Shown: positions 1 to 10,827 of the stretch, piece after piece
Layout of the letters: every line of letters starts with the position of its first letter
Numbering within the stretch: the first letter of the stretch is position 1
Assembly: GCA_015179125.1 (NCBI GenBank)
Contig: WHVA01000283.1
Location: forward strand, 1-64,000
Reading direction: 5' to 3'
DNA: 64,000 nucleotides
DNA from: Gautieria morchelliformis
Lineage: Eukaryota > Basidiomycota > Agaricomycetes > Gomphales > Gomphaceae
Position numbers and translations under genes: made by a program
The notes under the pieces: model-generated
Told to the model about the DNA's origin: nothing
What the model saw: only the letters and a program-made list of their open reading frames with translations
Databases searched by the model: none

Positions 1-2
1 AA

Positions 3-908
3 GTTGTTTCCGACCGAGGTCCGCAGTTCGTCGCGGAACTGACTCGGGAGCTCTACCGCCTGCTCAGCATAAAGCTGGCTACCACCACAGCATACCATCC
101 ACAGGGTGACGGACAGACGGAACGGGTCAATCAGGAGTTGGAGCAATATCTCCGCCTCTTTGTCAATGAGAGGCAGGACAACTGGGATGAGTTACTTCCA
201 CTGGCGGAATTCCAATACAACAACCACGTACATTCCGCCACACAACAGACTCCCTTCATGCTTGACTCCGAACGACACCCGCGGATGGGCTTTGAGCCGC
301 GCCAGGCGGAGTCCCGACTCGAGACCGTCAATGAGTTCCGAGACCGCATGGACTCCACCCTTTCGGAAGCCAAGTCGGCCCTTGCAAAGGCCAAGGATGA
401 CATGGCAAGGTACTACAACCAACGCCGGGTTCCTGCCCCAGAGTACCAAGTGGGAGACAAGGTGTATCTAGACGCAAGTGACATCCGCACCACACGCCCT
501 TCGCAGAAGCTTGCCCACCGCTACCTTGGGCCCTTCACAGTGATGCGGAGAGTTGGACGGAATGCATACCGCCTCCGACTTCCGATGTCCATGTCCCGCC
601 TCCACCCTGTCTTCAACGTGGTGAAGTTACTCCCTATGCTTGAGGACCCAATTCCAGGTCGGAAGGCCCGTCCGCCACCTCCGCCGGAAATTGTAGCTGG
701 GGAAGAGCACTATGTGGTGGAACGGATCCTGGACAGCCGGTTTGTGTGAGGACGACTCCAATTCCTCATGAAATGGGAAGGGTATGGGTATGAGGAGAAT
801 TCGTGGGTCCCGGAGCAAGATGTTTCCGCTCCAGACAAACTCCGTGGGTTCTATAGGACACACCCCGGTGCCCCTCGCCGAATCTGCTCGCTGGCATTTC
901 AATCCCTC
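3..908 (+). pseudogene. gypsy pol C-terminus: integrase and chromodomain-like region, with an internal stop
   Basis: Reading frame 3 from base 3 begins with the integrase block SDRGPQF, which carries the second catalytic aspartate. It continues through AYHPQGDGQTER and the region of the catalytic glutamate (NQELEQY). The C-terminal domain follows: KVYLDASDIRTTRPSQKL, then LGPFTVMRRVGRNAYRL. A chromodomain-like segment (LMKWEGYGYEENSWVPE) comes after an in-frame TGA at 747-749. The codon reads TGA where CGA would keep the frame, a change expected from CpG deamination. The frame is otherwise open until it enters the LTR. The copy is probably inactive; its start lies upstream of the window. Confidence 0.88.
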
Positions 909-939
909 GTGTCCCGTGCTTCGAGGATGCAGCACGCTA

Positions 940-951
940 GAGGGGGGGTGA
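940..951 (+). other. Polypurine tract of the gypsy element
   Basis: A run of A and G with seven consecutive G residues lies directly before the LTR start TGTCAGGGGACA. This is the expected place and composition for the plus-strand primer of an LTR retrotransposon. Confidence 0.75.
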
Positions 952-1441
952 TGTCAGGGGACACCCTGTTTTCCATTTCCAGTTCCGACACCACACCCAG
1001 TTCCGACACCATTTCCGACTCCGCTTCCGGTTCCAATTCCATCTCCGCCTCCGCTTTCAGAAATGATTCCGCTTCTGGGAGAACTTCCACCAGTTCTGTT
1101 CACTTTGCCAGTTCCACTCCAATTTCCGACTTCCACTCTCGGAACAGTGTCGGAAATCAAGCGACTCGCATAATAGGTGGCATCAAGGGTCGATCAAGGG
1201 TCAGGGAGGTCAGAGAGATGCAGGGTTGATGGTGGGTGCCAAGTGTTGTCCCTGGCTGCGCAGCGTAGTATAATACGGGCTCGCTGACATTGGGGGTCCT
1301 TAGACTTTTCTCTTTGGATTTCCCCTTGTCAGGTGAGAATCCCCTCTCTTGTATACTCTATTCATTTATACATACTTTGGATTTCCCCTTGTCAGTTGTG
1401 TGGTAGTGTGATCTCCACAACCAGCCAGGGTTACCCTTACA
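952..1441 (+). repeat. 3' LTR of the gypsy element (490 bp)
   Basis: The LTR starts TGTCAGGGGACA and ends ACCCTTACA, so it has TG...CA ends. The boundaries are fixed by comparison with the inverted copy at 3142-3631, which is also 490 bp. Its first 200 bases are a degenerate hexamer-like array built on TTCCGA/TTCCAT words. Near the 3' end the phrase TTTGGATTTCCCCTTGTCAG occurs twice (about 1314-1333 and 1377-1396), an internal direct repeat. Bases 1442-1446 (TGAAT) would be the right copy of the target duplication; the left copy lies outside the window. Confidence 0.93.
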
Positions 1442-3141
1442 TGAATCGCGCAAGACATCCAACAGCATAGGCAATATCCGGACGGGTCACGCTGGCCAAA
1501 TAGTTCAATGCCCCGACGGCATTCATATAAGGTAGGTTCTTCATTTCTTCCACCTCCTCTGGGGTCAACGGTCCCATGGTCGAGCTTAAGTTCAGGCCTG
1601 GGGTCATAGGTGTGAATACAGGTCAACAATCTGACATTTGGAACTGACCAAGGATCTCTTCAATGTACTGCCTTTGTGAAAGCCTTAATGCCTTCTGTGA
1701 GTGATCGTACTTCACCTCAATGCCCAGTAACGATGTTGTTGGACCTAAATCCTTCAGCTTGAAGACTTCAGCTAATTTTCTTTTCACCCGATCCAGTTCT
1801 TGTTTCGAGTTCGACACTAGAGTCAGATCATCAACAAAGACAGGTATGATGATCTTGGTGCTATCACTCATCCAGATGTATACGCTTGGATCGGATTGGA
1901 GACGTTTAAATCCCATGCCCTCCAGTGTGGTGCCAAGTTGCTCGTACCACAGTCATCCACTCTGCTTTAATCCATATAATCCTTTCTTCAACTTGCACAC
2001 CCAGTCCTCTCCCCCTTGATGATAGCCTTCTGGTGTTGCATGTATATCTTTGCATTGTCGTCCAAGATTCCATTTAGGTAAGCGTTCAATATATCTACAG
2101 ACTCGATGTGATCTCCTTGCAGCCCTCCCTGGGCTAGTATCATTTGCAGGGCTGCCCATCGTGTGGTAGGTGAAAATACTTCATCGTAATCGATCCCTGG
2201 TTGCTGAGTGTACCCTTTTGCTACTAGGCGGCTCTTGTGTTTGTCTAGAGATCCATTCGAGTGAAGCTTGATTTGGAACACCCATCGGGAGCCAATGGTC
2301 TTCTCACCAGGTGGCAGTTTTACTAGCTCCCATGTCCCATTCTCTAGAAGGGCTCAGATATCCACATCTGTCGAATCCTTCCACAATGGTGTGTCAGAAC
2401 GGTGCATTGCTTCTGCGAATGTTTTGGGGACATGGTCATCCTTTATTGTTGTGTTTAGTACTAGTTCAATAGTATCTGGTGAGGTTTCACTTGTACTGGC
2501 AGTATCTGGCTCATCATAGACAAATTCTAGTGCCTGCATGATTGTGTTGCACCCCCCGCAGGGCCTGAATCTTTGTGATCTGGTGGTGGATGTGGTCGGA
2601 AGAACGGATCATGGAGATGCTGGTAATCGATTCAGGCAGCATTCCTGCCAGAGCGACGGGGATGGGCAGGAGGGTCAGGGATGGCAGGCGGGTCAGCTTG
2701 TGGGGGGGCTGGTTCAGGACAAGGTGGATCCTCTGGATGAAGTGGATGGTTGGGGTTGGGTCCTGGCAGTTTGGCGCCCTGGTCTGGCCATTTGTTGAGT
2801 GGAGCAGCAACTTTGGTGGGAAGTGGTGCAGATGAGGGTAGGAGGGATACATCAGAGTGGTTGGTGATGGAGAGGGCTGGAAATTCGGATTCATCAAAAA
2901 TGACGTCTCGAGATATTATGATGCAGTTTGTGGTGGGATCCAAGCAACACCAGCCTTTGTAACCATCCTCAAAACCAAGGTAAATGCACTTGCAAGATCT
3001 GGATTGTAAGCCATTTCCCTCATCTTTTTGCACATGAACATAGGCAGTGCAGCCAAAAGTGCATAGCATTCCAAGGTTTGGTTTGTGGCCAAACCAAGCC
3101 TCATATGGTGTCTTGTCTGTCAATGCAGAGGTTGGGGTAGC
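1442..3141 (-). pseudogene. copia pol fragment: integrase C-terminus and reverse transcriptase
   Basis: Minus-strand reading after the solo LTR resumes with the integrase C-terminal phrase TDKTPYEAWFGHKPN near 3120. A proline-rich linker follows (about 2900-2600). Reverse transcriptase blocks come next: LVAKGYTQQPGIDYDEVFSP (about 2230) and VFVDDLTLVSN (about 1840), which carries the catalytic Asp pair in the copia form of YVDD. NYLASVTRPDIAYAVG (about 1500) is the conserved block before RNase H. The frame changes at several points, so no intact polyprotein is possible. RNase H is missing because the gypsy element is inserted just after the LARF motif. Confidence 0.88.
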
Positions 3142-3631
3142 TGTAAGGGCAACCCTGGCTGGTTGTGGAGGTCACACCACCACACAACTGACAAGGGGAA
3201 ATCCAAAGTCTGTATAAATGAACAGAGTATACAAGAGAGGGGATTCTCACCTGACAAGGGGAAATCCAAAGAGAAAAGTCTAAGGACCCCCAATGTCAGC
3301 GAGCCCGTATTATACTACGCTGCGCAGCCAGGGACAACACTTGGCACCCGCCATCAACCCTGCATCTCCCTGACCACCCTGACCCTTGATCGACCCTTGA
3401 TGCCACCTATTACGCGAGTCGCTTGATTTCCGACACTGTTCCGAGAGTGGAAGTCGGAAATTGGAGTGGAACTGGCGAGGCGAACAGAACTGGTGGAAGT
3501 TCTCCCAGAAGCAGAATCATTTCCGAAAGCAGAGGCGGAGATGGAATTGGAACCGGAAGCGGAGTCGGAAATGGAGTCAGAACTGGGTGTGGTGTCGGAA
3601 CTGGAAATGGAAAACAGGGTGTCCCCTGACA
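3142..3631 (-). repeat. Solo gypsy LTR, inverted, with 5-bp target duplication
   Basis: Its reverse complement matches the LTR at 952-1441 end to end, starting TGTCAGGGGACA and ending in CTTACA, both 490 bp. It is flanked by perfect copies of GTAGC at 3137-3141 and 3632-3636. Removing the LTR and one GTAGC rejoins the copia integrase frame exactly. Small differences between the two LTRs (for example around 1080-1110 against 3475-3500) show that they are not a recent pair. This is the footprint of an insertion followed by LTR-LTR recombination. Confidence 0.96.
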
Positions 3632-3636
3632 GTAGC

Positions 3637-4375
3637 GTTGATGATTTGGACCAGTAGTCTTAGGGCTTCTCCCCACATCGATGCTGGCAGGTGGGCTTGC
3701 TGCAGCAGTGCGATCGTTCCTTCAATGAGGGTCTGATTTGTCCGTTCTGAGATTCCATTTTGCTGTGGTGTACCCTTCGTGGTATGTTCATGGATTATCC
3801 CTCAGTGCTGGAAATGCTGATCCCATTTGTGACCAATATATTCACCTCCCTTGTCATCTCTGAATTGCTTCACTCTCGTGTTCAGTTGGTTCTCCACTAG
3901 TGCTTCGTAGGCCCGGTAGGCATCGAAGGCCTCGTCCTTTGTTTTTAGGAGGTACACACTTCTGTACCTCGTGCAGTCATCTGTAAACGTGATCCAGTAA
4001 CGACATCCAGATGCTGTGCGAACTGGGAGAGGCCCATGTATGTTGGAAACGACGAGGTCAAGTGGATTGGCTGCATGGTTATTGCTCTTCTTCGGAAAGG
4101 GATTGCGGTGCTGCTTTGCGGCAATGCATGGCTCACAGGTTTGAGGAATGACCACATTTGAGTTGATATGTATTCCATCCACCATCCAGTTTTTTAGAAG
4201 TCTCTCCAGTCATGCTTCTCCGATGTGTGCTAGTCGCTTGTGTAACAAGGGTCGATCTACAGTAGGCGAAGAAGTGGCAAGTGCAATTTCTGGATTTAGG
4301 ATTGTGTTCCCAGTCAAGAAGCCCGTTCAGTTCCGAATGTTATGCAATTTTCTATCTTGGGTGAATGAAATATAG
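3637..4375 (-). pseudogene. copia pol fragment: GAG-pre-integrase and integrase core
   Basis: Minus-strand reading shows the zinc-binding pre-integrase tail (CEPCIAAKQHRNPF, about 4135) and the integrase core with ITFTDDCTRYRSVYLLK (about 3990) and RDDKGGEYIGHKW (about 3850). The stop at about 3800 falls where the frame should continue into GIIHEHTTKGTPQQNG, the block leading to the catalytic Glu. It is therefore a nonsense mutation within the integrase. The solo LTR then splits the domain at 3631/3142. Confidence 0.88.
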
Positions 4376-5163
4376 TCCCTGATGATACAAACTGTGAATC
4401 TGTGATGCATGGTGAAGTGGAGGACCGCGAGAGTTGTTTTGGAGTGCGGGCACATGAAGAACTTCGGAGAGGAGAACGTGTCGTGCAGCTCTCCCATTGA
4501 TGATAGGAGCGAATAGAACTTGGCCTCTCCCCGCTGAGTATACGACTTCATTCATCGCCAGTCGAATGGGTACTCGATAGTTCTCATAGTTTCGTAGCCA
4601 ATGCTGGTGAGGGGTCATGTGGCTGGTGGCTCCTGTGTCCGTGTTCCAACTCAGATCAGCGTCACTGCTGGTGGATAGTGGGGATGAGGATCGCAAACTC
4701 GCGTTTCCAGCGAGCTCCTCTGTGATATTACCTCTTCGCACAGGTTTGAAGTCAGGGTGAGCAATCCAGCACCGATCCGCTAGATGACCTTGTTTCTTGC
4801 ACATAGTGTACATTGCGGTATTTCTCTTTTTCTTTCGTGCTGTGGGTGGTACTCTGCTGCAGGAGATTTGTGTGCAGTTCTTATCCTTCTCCACATTTCG
4901 ATAGGGTCGCCCATGACACCCTCAATGTGGATGTATTGCGACGGAGTTAGGGATTCAAGAAGAATACCGGCAGCCTCCTCTCTTTTCAGTAGCCATTTTT
5001 CTGCTGCTTCTCCCGTATCCATTGGTCTTTGGATATCTTCTGTGATTATCCGCCATGCGTTTACCGTCATGAGCTTCTCTTGTATTGCAATTACCCAAAC
5101 GTCGTAGTTTGTGTCCGTGAGTTCAATATTTCTTGCATGCCTTTCAGTTTCTGAATCGGGCAT
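4376..5163 (-). pseudogene. copia gag and aspartic protease remnant
   Basis: An ATG at 5163 opens a gag-like frame containing LTDTNYDVWVIAIQEKL and TPSQYIHIEGV, typical of copia gag proteins. A frameshift near 4850 moves reading to a second frame with a CCHC knuckle (CTMCKKQGHLADRC, with HPDFKP following) and the protease signature WNTDTGATSHMT near 4640. A further frame change near 4440 separates it from the integrase part. Confidence 0.85.
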
Positions 5164-5544
5164 GGTGAAGTTCTTTCCTTCGATCAGAGCGCGGGGCCCA
5201 TAACCTGTTACACGCAGTGACTGAGTTCGAGGAAGAACAGATTTGAGTTCTCATTGATATGGTGCGTATCTAGTCCTACGTACCTGAGTTCGAGGAAGAA
5301 CAGATTAAGGTTCTTCCTTCGAACTCAGACTACCTAACCGGGATGCCTGCGTCACGTGATGCAACGCGAGCAACATCTTATCATGGTCTGAATACATGGG
5401 GCAAACCCACTCCGTATTTCCGCTCTGAGCCCAGCTGTCCTACCCTGGTCGGGGTTTGTTTTCAGACCCCCAAAACGCGGTGAGTGCTGGTCGCATACAC
5501 CTTGTGACATAAAGTTCGATCGTGTGACATTTCGTGTTACACCC
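5164..5544. repeat. Probable copia 5' LTR remnant and inverted repeat before the next gene
   Basis: The phrase CTGAGTTCGAGGAAGAACA occurs at 5221-5239 and again at 5284-5302. The second copy is followed by its near reverse complement ending at 5328, giving a long hairpin of about 18 bp per arm with one unpaired T. On the minus strand these words begin TGTTCTTCC, and a TGTTACACGCA-like end lies near 5210, which would suit LTR edges next to the gag start. I cannot fix both LTR ends. The rest to 5544 is the promoter and leader of the following plus-strand gene. Confidence 0.45.
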
Positions 5545-6906
5545 ATGTCCGTCGACAGCAAAAAGGTGGCAGAAGCTATAGCGGTCAGGACGGCTCACCG
5601 TCGAAAAGCCTTTGAAAAAGGGATACAAGTGGCCCAGGAAACCAAAAACAGGGTAGGCGATGTCACCTCCGACCCACTTCTGTTGCTGGAATCAGGCAGT
5701 CTTGAATCTTTTCACAGGGGAACGAATGGTATAAAGCAGGAGACTATGAGAGAGCTGCGAAATGCTACAAGGTTGCAATGGAAGCGAACGTTACTGAACC
5801 TATATACTACTCTAACATGGCGGCAGCCATGATTAAGCTTGAGGCGTAAGTACGAAGTAGTGCTCGTCCAGTACCTGTCCTGGTGCACACCGTTGACGAC
5901 TGTGACGCAAGATACGAGGACGCGGAAGGTTACGCCCTTATGGCATTGTTGATAAACCCCCGCCATTTGAAGGCTCGCTACCGCCGCCTTCAGGCGAGGA
6001 AGGCAATGGAACGGTACGATAGTGCCCTCTGTGGTAGGCTATTTTTTTCGGCTTCCATTGCCAGTGGCGTTTCTTAGCTGACCCTCACGTAGATGCCCAA
6101 GCAATGCTCCGTATAGAAAAGGATTGTTACACAGCCAAAGTTGAAATCAAGGCATTGAAACGCCTGAGCCGCCTTCGTTCCCCACCCTGGTCCGGAGAGG
6201 ACGACGACGACGACACGCCCAACGAGATGACACACAAAGGCATTGATTTTGATCCAGATGACCTTACGGACTCAGAGGACTCGGGCCACACCGGTAATAA
6301 CGTGCCTTGTCGCTTTTACAACCACGACGGTTGTTACCGTGGTCAGGCTTGCGCATTCTCTCATGCCCCAGACGACCTCAGCACAAGAGATCGACTGTGA
6401 GTCAATGCCATAGTGCTTTAATCACTCTTGGTAACATAATGATCAGAGGCCAGAATGTCTGCGTGTTCTTTCTTCTAGGAATCTGCAAATTTGGCGACGC
6501 CAAATGCAATTATTCACATTCCAAGGTTGCTCTGCCACCTGTAGGCTGGTGGACTGACCCTAAAGAAAAGGCAGAGATGGCTCAGGAAATGAAGGAACGG
6601 GGGATGTCCGGCAGTTTGAAAGCGAGGCTGTCAGGTCGCCGCAAAGGAAAGCTAGCGAAACGGCCGCCTAACAGCGTGAGATCTGGCCGGAAACGAAGGG
6701 ACTCGTTGGACTCGGAGGCAAGCGAACGTGCTGCGAACTGTGGCTTCAGTAATGAGGAGGTGCTCGAGCTCCTTTCCCAGGGTGTGAAACCGTGGGATGA
6801 CGATGCTCATGTGAGTGCAGTGTTACGCGCCTGCTAATAATGCACCGTTTTGAATATTTTGCAACGGCAGGACGTTATGGCAGTCCTGAATGGTGATTTT
6901 TATTGA
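5545..6906 (+). CDS. TPR and double CCCH zinc-finger protein
   Basis: I join six exons (5545-5652, 5718-5845, 5912-6033, 6093-6396, 6447-6810, 6871-6906) into a 353-residue protein; all junctions are GT-AG and in phase. Residues about 36-100 form a tetratricopeptide pair (GNEWYKAGDYERAAKCYKVA, then a second helix pair). An acidic linker with DDDDD follows. Two CCCH fingers come next: CRFYNHDGCYRGQACAFSH (C-x7-C-x5-C-x3-H) and CVFFLLGICKFGDAKCNYSH (C-x7-C-x6-C-x3-H). The C-terminus is basic and serine-rich. CCCH pairs of this type usually bind RNA and TPRs bind proteins, so a role in mRNA handling is inferred. The GTG upstream at 5524 is not used; ATG 5545 is the first in-frame ATG. The promoter abuts transposon debris. 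Confidence 0.85.
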
Positions 6907-7124
6907 GGCGACAGTGAAACCACTTCTGCGCATGCAAAGTAGAGTAAGCAATTGAATGGCTAAGTGATGTTAGAAAAGGATTCCCAATCTTTGAGACCTC
7001 CCTCCTATTCAAAGCTCATATAGTCTAATCGTAGAGGGTCTTACTAGAACCTTGCAAGACCCAATGTAAAGTGCCATACTTACCGGATTGGTAACATTGA
7101 GATAGATAACCCTTGTTCGCTCAT
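6907..7124. other. Convergent 3' intergenic spacer
   Basis: Short spacer between two convergent genes. It is AT-richer than its surroundings and presumably contains both 3' ends. I see no other feature. Confidence 0.6.
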
Positions 7125-9454
7125 TCAGGCTTTATTTATGAATCCCAACACCTCGTTGAAGAACTCCAACTGCCTCTGAAGCGTCGTCTGAATGGTGGAC
7201 GAATACCTCCATCCGTGTCCCTCGTTGGGGAACAGAATGAGTTCTACTTTACCACCACGCGCCTTGATTGTGTTTACCATGGCGATCATCTGCTCTGCTG
7301 GGACAACCGTATCTTTCTCTCCCTGTAAGATCTGAATATTACAGTTGTTGAGAACTCCGAGGCTAGAGCAGGCGTGTACAAGACCTACCAGCAGAGGCAT
7401 TTGTATCTTATCTGCGTGGTAAATCGGACTCCTCTCCCTCCACACGCTTTCACATTCCTCCCACGTACCTCCCATCAGTCGATCGCACAGATAATACTCA
7501 AATTTATGGAGTATTTGATCCAGCTTCCTCATATCACTAACTCCATAACGCGGCGCGCCAGCCGCAAAGGCTGTTGGTAGAGTCGTTGCAAGCTGTAGGA
7601 CAGAGTAGCCGCCGGCTGAACCACCGTGAACAACAGCACGCTTGGCATCAACAAGACCGAGTTCATCGAGTTTGAGAACGCTTTGGTGTGCATCCTCGAT
7701 GTCGAGAATACCCCATTTACCGTGCAGGCGTTCACGGAACGCCCGACCGAAGCCAGCGGAGCCGCCGTAGTTTACGTCAAGGCTGCATGATGTAAAGGCG
7801 GTGAGATCAGCGGGGACAAAACATCGAAGCAACATCGAAGAACTCACTAAGCCCATCCTCGAGAGGTGAAGAACTGCTTTGACCAGTCTAGATTTGCAGT
7901 CTCCATGAGGAAAGGCCCCCCATGGATATTGACGACCACCGGCGGCTTTTCGCCGGAAAGTCCCCCAGAGTAATTGGGGTTCTTCGGGGCATAGTAGGTA
8001 AGATGGCACGTGCGAGCATCCGGCGGAAGTGTGACTGCTTGATACCTTCCCACAGAAATGAAGGATGTGGGCAACTTCTCGTTCTTGGCTAGAGGGGGGA
8101 TGAGGGACTTTAAGTGAGGGTTACCGTTGGCATCGATAGTCAGCTCTGTGAGAACCTCCGCAGCGTGTGCTGGCTGGCCAAGCATGACGACCTTCCCCTT
8201 TCCATCGCCGTGCATGTATTGAATATGCACATACGGGGTATCAATCTCTAAGCAAGTGCCCTTCATGACGTCACAAATATACAACTTCGAGCGACCTTCG
8301 TGGAATGATAGGAACGCTAGCAGCGTTGGGCTGAGTGCACCACATCCATGGCAGGACAACCACCATTGCGGGGCGCCAAATTCCTCCTTCACGGGCACAT
8401 GCAAAAGTGGGGACGCTTTGCTGGTCTCTCCTGGGTTTGTCGGATCAAAAGTGAAATACCAAGGATTGTGATATCCGCTGATGTCTGAGAGAAAAAATAG
8501 GCTGCTATTGGAGGACCAATTGGGGTCTACCGCCGAAACAATTCCGTGCTGTCCAGCTACGTGAACTGTTGCACCTATTTCTAGCTTTTGTCCGTCAGAC
8601 GAGACGGTAACTGGAGCAAAGAGTATCTCAGCGCTTTGGTAAGGGAACTCGGGGAAATGCCTGGAAAATCACAGGTCAGATGCAATCGTCTCAGATTGAA
8701 ATGAAATAGTATACCATTGTTGCCAGAGGAGAAACTTCCCGTCAGGGCTGAACCTCGCACACCCGTAGAAATCAGCCCCTTCGACGAGCCTCGAGACCGA
8801 AGATGTCGTTGCATTAATGTAAACAAGGTAGGTCAAGACCTTCGGAGGATGAGGGTTGGTGTGATCTTCTGCTGTACACGCTATGAGCTCCGGGTGCTGT
8901 GGGTGTACGGTGAAGTCTGCAAAGCGCTGGACGGGATTGTCTGTTCCATTTATTAACTATCCCCCGTACACGGGAGAAAAGTTCTGCCCAACCTGGAGTA
9001 ATTGGGGTAGGATCCGCCCCTTTCATGGTCTTATAGACACGATGGTCACCAATGTTTGAGAAATACAGCACATCGTCAAACGCAGCAGATGCAGCGCCAC
9101 CGTACTCATGAACTTGGGTACGAGCATCCCATGAAATATCGAAAACGTCCTGACCGTCGGATACATCGACAATGACCGACCTGCCGTCTTGAGGGCCGTA
9201 AGCTCAAATTCAAGACCTGGCGTCGCACTCTAACTCACTCTCCTTCGAACGATTCTGCGCAAAATACACTTTGGATGTAACAGGATCCATAAGCACATCC
9301 TCGATGCCTTCTGAAAGACTCTAAGCCAACAAGACGATCAGCACCAGACTCGACATGGTCAAGTTCATGTAAATACTGTAATACAAACCTGCGTGGCCAC
9401 AGCTTCAGCACTTATCGGCGAGATCCAATTTCCGTAAGGCGCAGGGTTGGCCAT
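7125..9454 (-). CDS. S9-family (prolyl oligopeptidase-type) serine peptidase
   Basis: Seven exons on the minus strand (9389-9454, 9239-9320, 8993-9187, 8715-8940, 7848-8660, 7389-7782, 7125-7331) give 660 residues with all phases matching. The N-terminus (PYGNWISPISAEAVATQ) and the repeated blade-like segments (VHEYGGAA, RFSPDGKFLLWQQW, DPNWSSNSSLFFLSD) are those of the seven-bladed propeller of acylaminoacyl-peptidase-like (S9C) enzymes. The alpha/beta-hydrolase part has the oxyanion-side block NIHGGPF, the nucleophile in GGSAGGYS, the aspartate in QGEKDTVVP and the histidine in NEGHGW, so the triad is complete. There is no signal peptide, so the protein is probably cytosolic and acts on short peptides. 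The product is close to the usual family length. Confidence 0.92.
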
Positions 9455-10827
9455 GATCAGGGTCCTCAAAACTACGAGAGCGTGAACCCAAATCCAAAGG
9501 TTATGTATGGTCGACGTGGGAAGGACATTGCGCCGTGCGGTCAGTCCTTGGGATCTGTGACCTGACCACACGGTAGGAGGGTCACACATCACAATAACTT
9601 GGCTAAAAATAATCAAGTGGACGTACCAGGCCTTAGTACTGATTTACAGTATAATTATCGGCCTCCGTCCCAGGGCTGACGGTTGGAATCGAGTTCTGAC
9701 GGGCCTTTTTATTTAGTATACAGTGGTTGATAAGAATGGAACTGGATAGTAAGAGTGTCCATGTAAAGTGTATTGACTTACCTGTATTCAACCTAAGTAC
9801 TAGGAGGTAACCCTCCCCCAGTGTATCCTGGGCTCGTAGATCTGCGTATATTCAAATTATTATAGCTGCTCGCAAGTATATATGACTTGGATCCATGCAA
9901 TATCGTCCAGAATGTTACTTTGCTGTGCCTATCTTTCAGCACCCCCTTGCTAGCTCACCGGTAGTAGACATGGGCTCATAGGCTCCTCCCTAACTTGCGA
10001 AAGGGATCTCATGTCCTCTGAAGTGGAAGCTGTGCCATGTCAACGGTGGAAGGAGGCGGCGGCCGTACATTTTTAGCGGAACGGCTCCTGCCTGTTATAC
10101 GTCGGGTATCATCAATACTATGCGAGGGAAGGCATGAATACGTCGCGTTTATTAACGTGCCAGGCACGTAGATGACGTCTATATCCGTCAAGTGGCGATG
10201 GCGCTTGGTATGGTTAATGCTCGAGAGATTTCAGGGCGGCTATTTTATAGCGGGGAAGGTCGTAGATGATAGAGAAACTTACTTTATCAAATATTTCAAT
10301 TCCGGGTTTGTCTCATGTTAGTCTCAGGTTAGTTGCGTCGCGACATTCTGGGGCCGTTAGGCAGTGGTTTTAGACACCTGAGAGGATTGGTATCCATGTG
10401 ATACTTAGTGTGTCGGATGAGGTCTGGGACTACTTAGTACTTATGTGCACTAAGGGTGGTGACACTGAAATTATCAGAATTTATAATCATAGAGAAAAAT
10501 CTGTTGCTCACAATAGAATTATGATGTGTTTCTATGAACAAAGTATAATTACGGTGTGGCGTTACGGCTCCTCGTAGGAATACGGAAAGGCGACTGTGTA
10601 CAGAGGCATTCAATTTTCAAGCAGAGTTTCGACAAACGCGCACCATGCCTGATATGCCGAGAGAGGAGAGAGAACTACCCCGGTCCATGCTACATATCAC
10701 CGCCCAAGGGTCGAATTACCAATGTCAGCCAGCGTCCAATCAGTGTAAGTAGCAAAAGAAATCTTTATTAGGATCGACAAATCTGAACTCCGCACGCGTG
10801 CCGCGGAAGTAAACCGACGTTCTCTAT
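9455..10827. other. Divergent intergenic region, no gene seen
   Basis: About 1.4 kb between the divergent S9 peptidase and the mitochondrial membrane-protein gene. I see no coding frame with family resemblance and no tRNA that folds. It should hold both promoters. AT-rich stretches lie at about 9640-9800 and 10460-10560. Confidence 0.6.

Larger units (their letters stand above)
1..1441 (+). mobile_element. 3' part of a Ty3/gypsy LTR retrotransposon
   Basis: The window opens inside the pol gene of a gypsy element. In order it shows the second half of the integrase core, a chromodomain-like C-terminus, a polypurine tract and the 3' LTR. The 5' part lies outside the window. The junction at 1441/1442 passes straight into copia-type reverse transcriptase sequence on the minus strand, so the element sits inside an older copia element. 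The same LTR recurs as an inverted solo LTR at 3142-3631, so this family has hit the same host element twice. Confidence 0.93.
1442..5163 (-). mobile_element. Decayed Ty1/copia retrotransposon, interrupted by gypsy insertions
   Basis: Reading the minus strand from 5163 gives copia-order domains: gag with a CCHC knuckle, aspartic protease, GAG-pre-integrase, integrase, then reverse transcriptase. That order places integrase before RT, which distinguishes copia from gypsy. The body is split by the solo LTR at 3142-3631 and cut off at 1442 by the gypsy element. Several frame changes and stops mark it as dead. Any 5' LTR would lie around 5164-5340. Confidence 0.9.

Noticed and set aside
768..1229. 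Serine-rich 153-codon frame running through the LTR
   Set aside because: It is the chromodomain-like end of pol continuing into the LTR hexamer array, not a gene of its own.
9948..9990. Box-A-like TAGCTCACCGGTAG suggesting a tRNA
   Set aside because: No T arm with TTCGA and no acceptor pairing follow within 100 bases.
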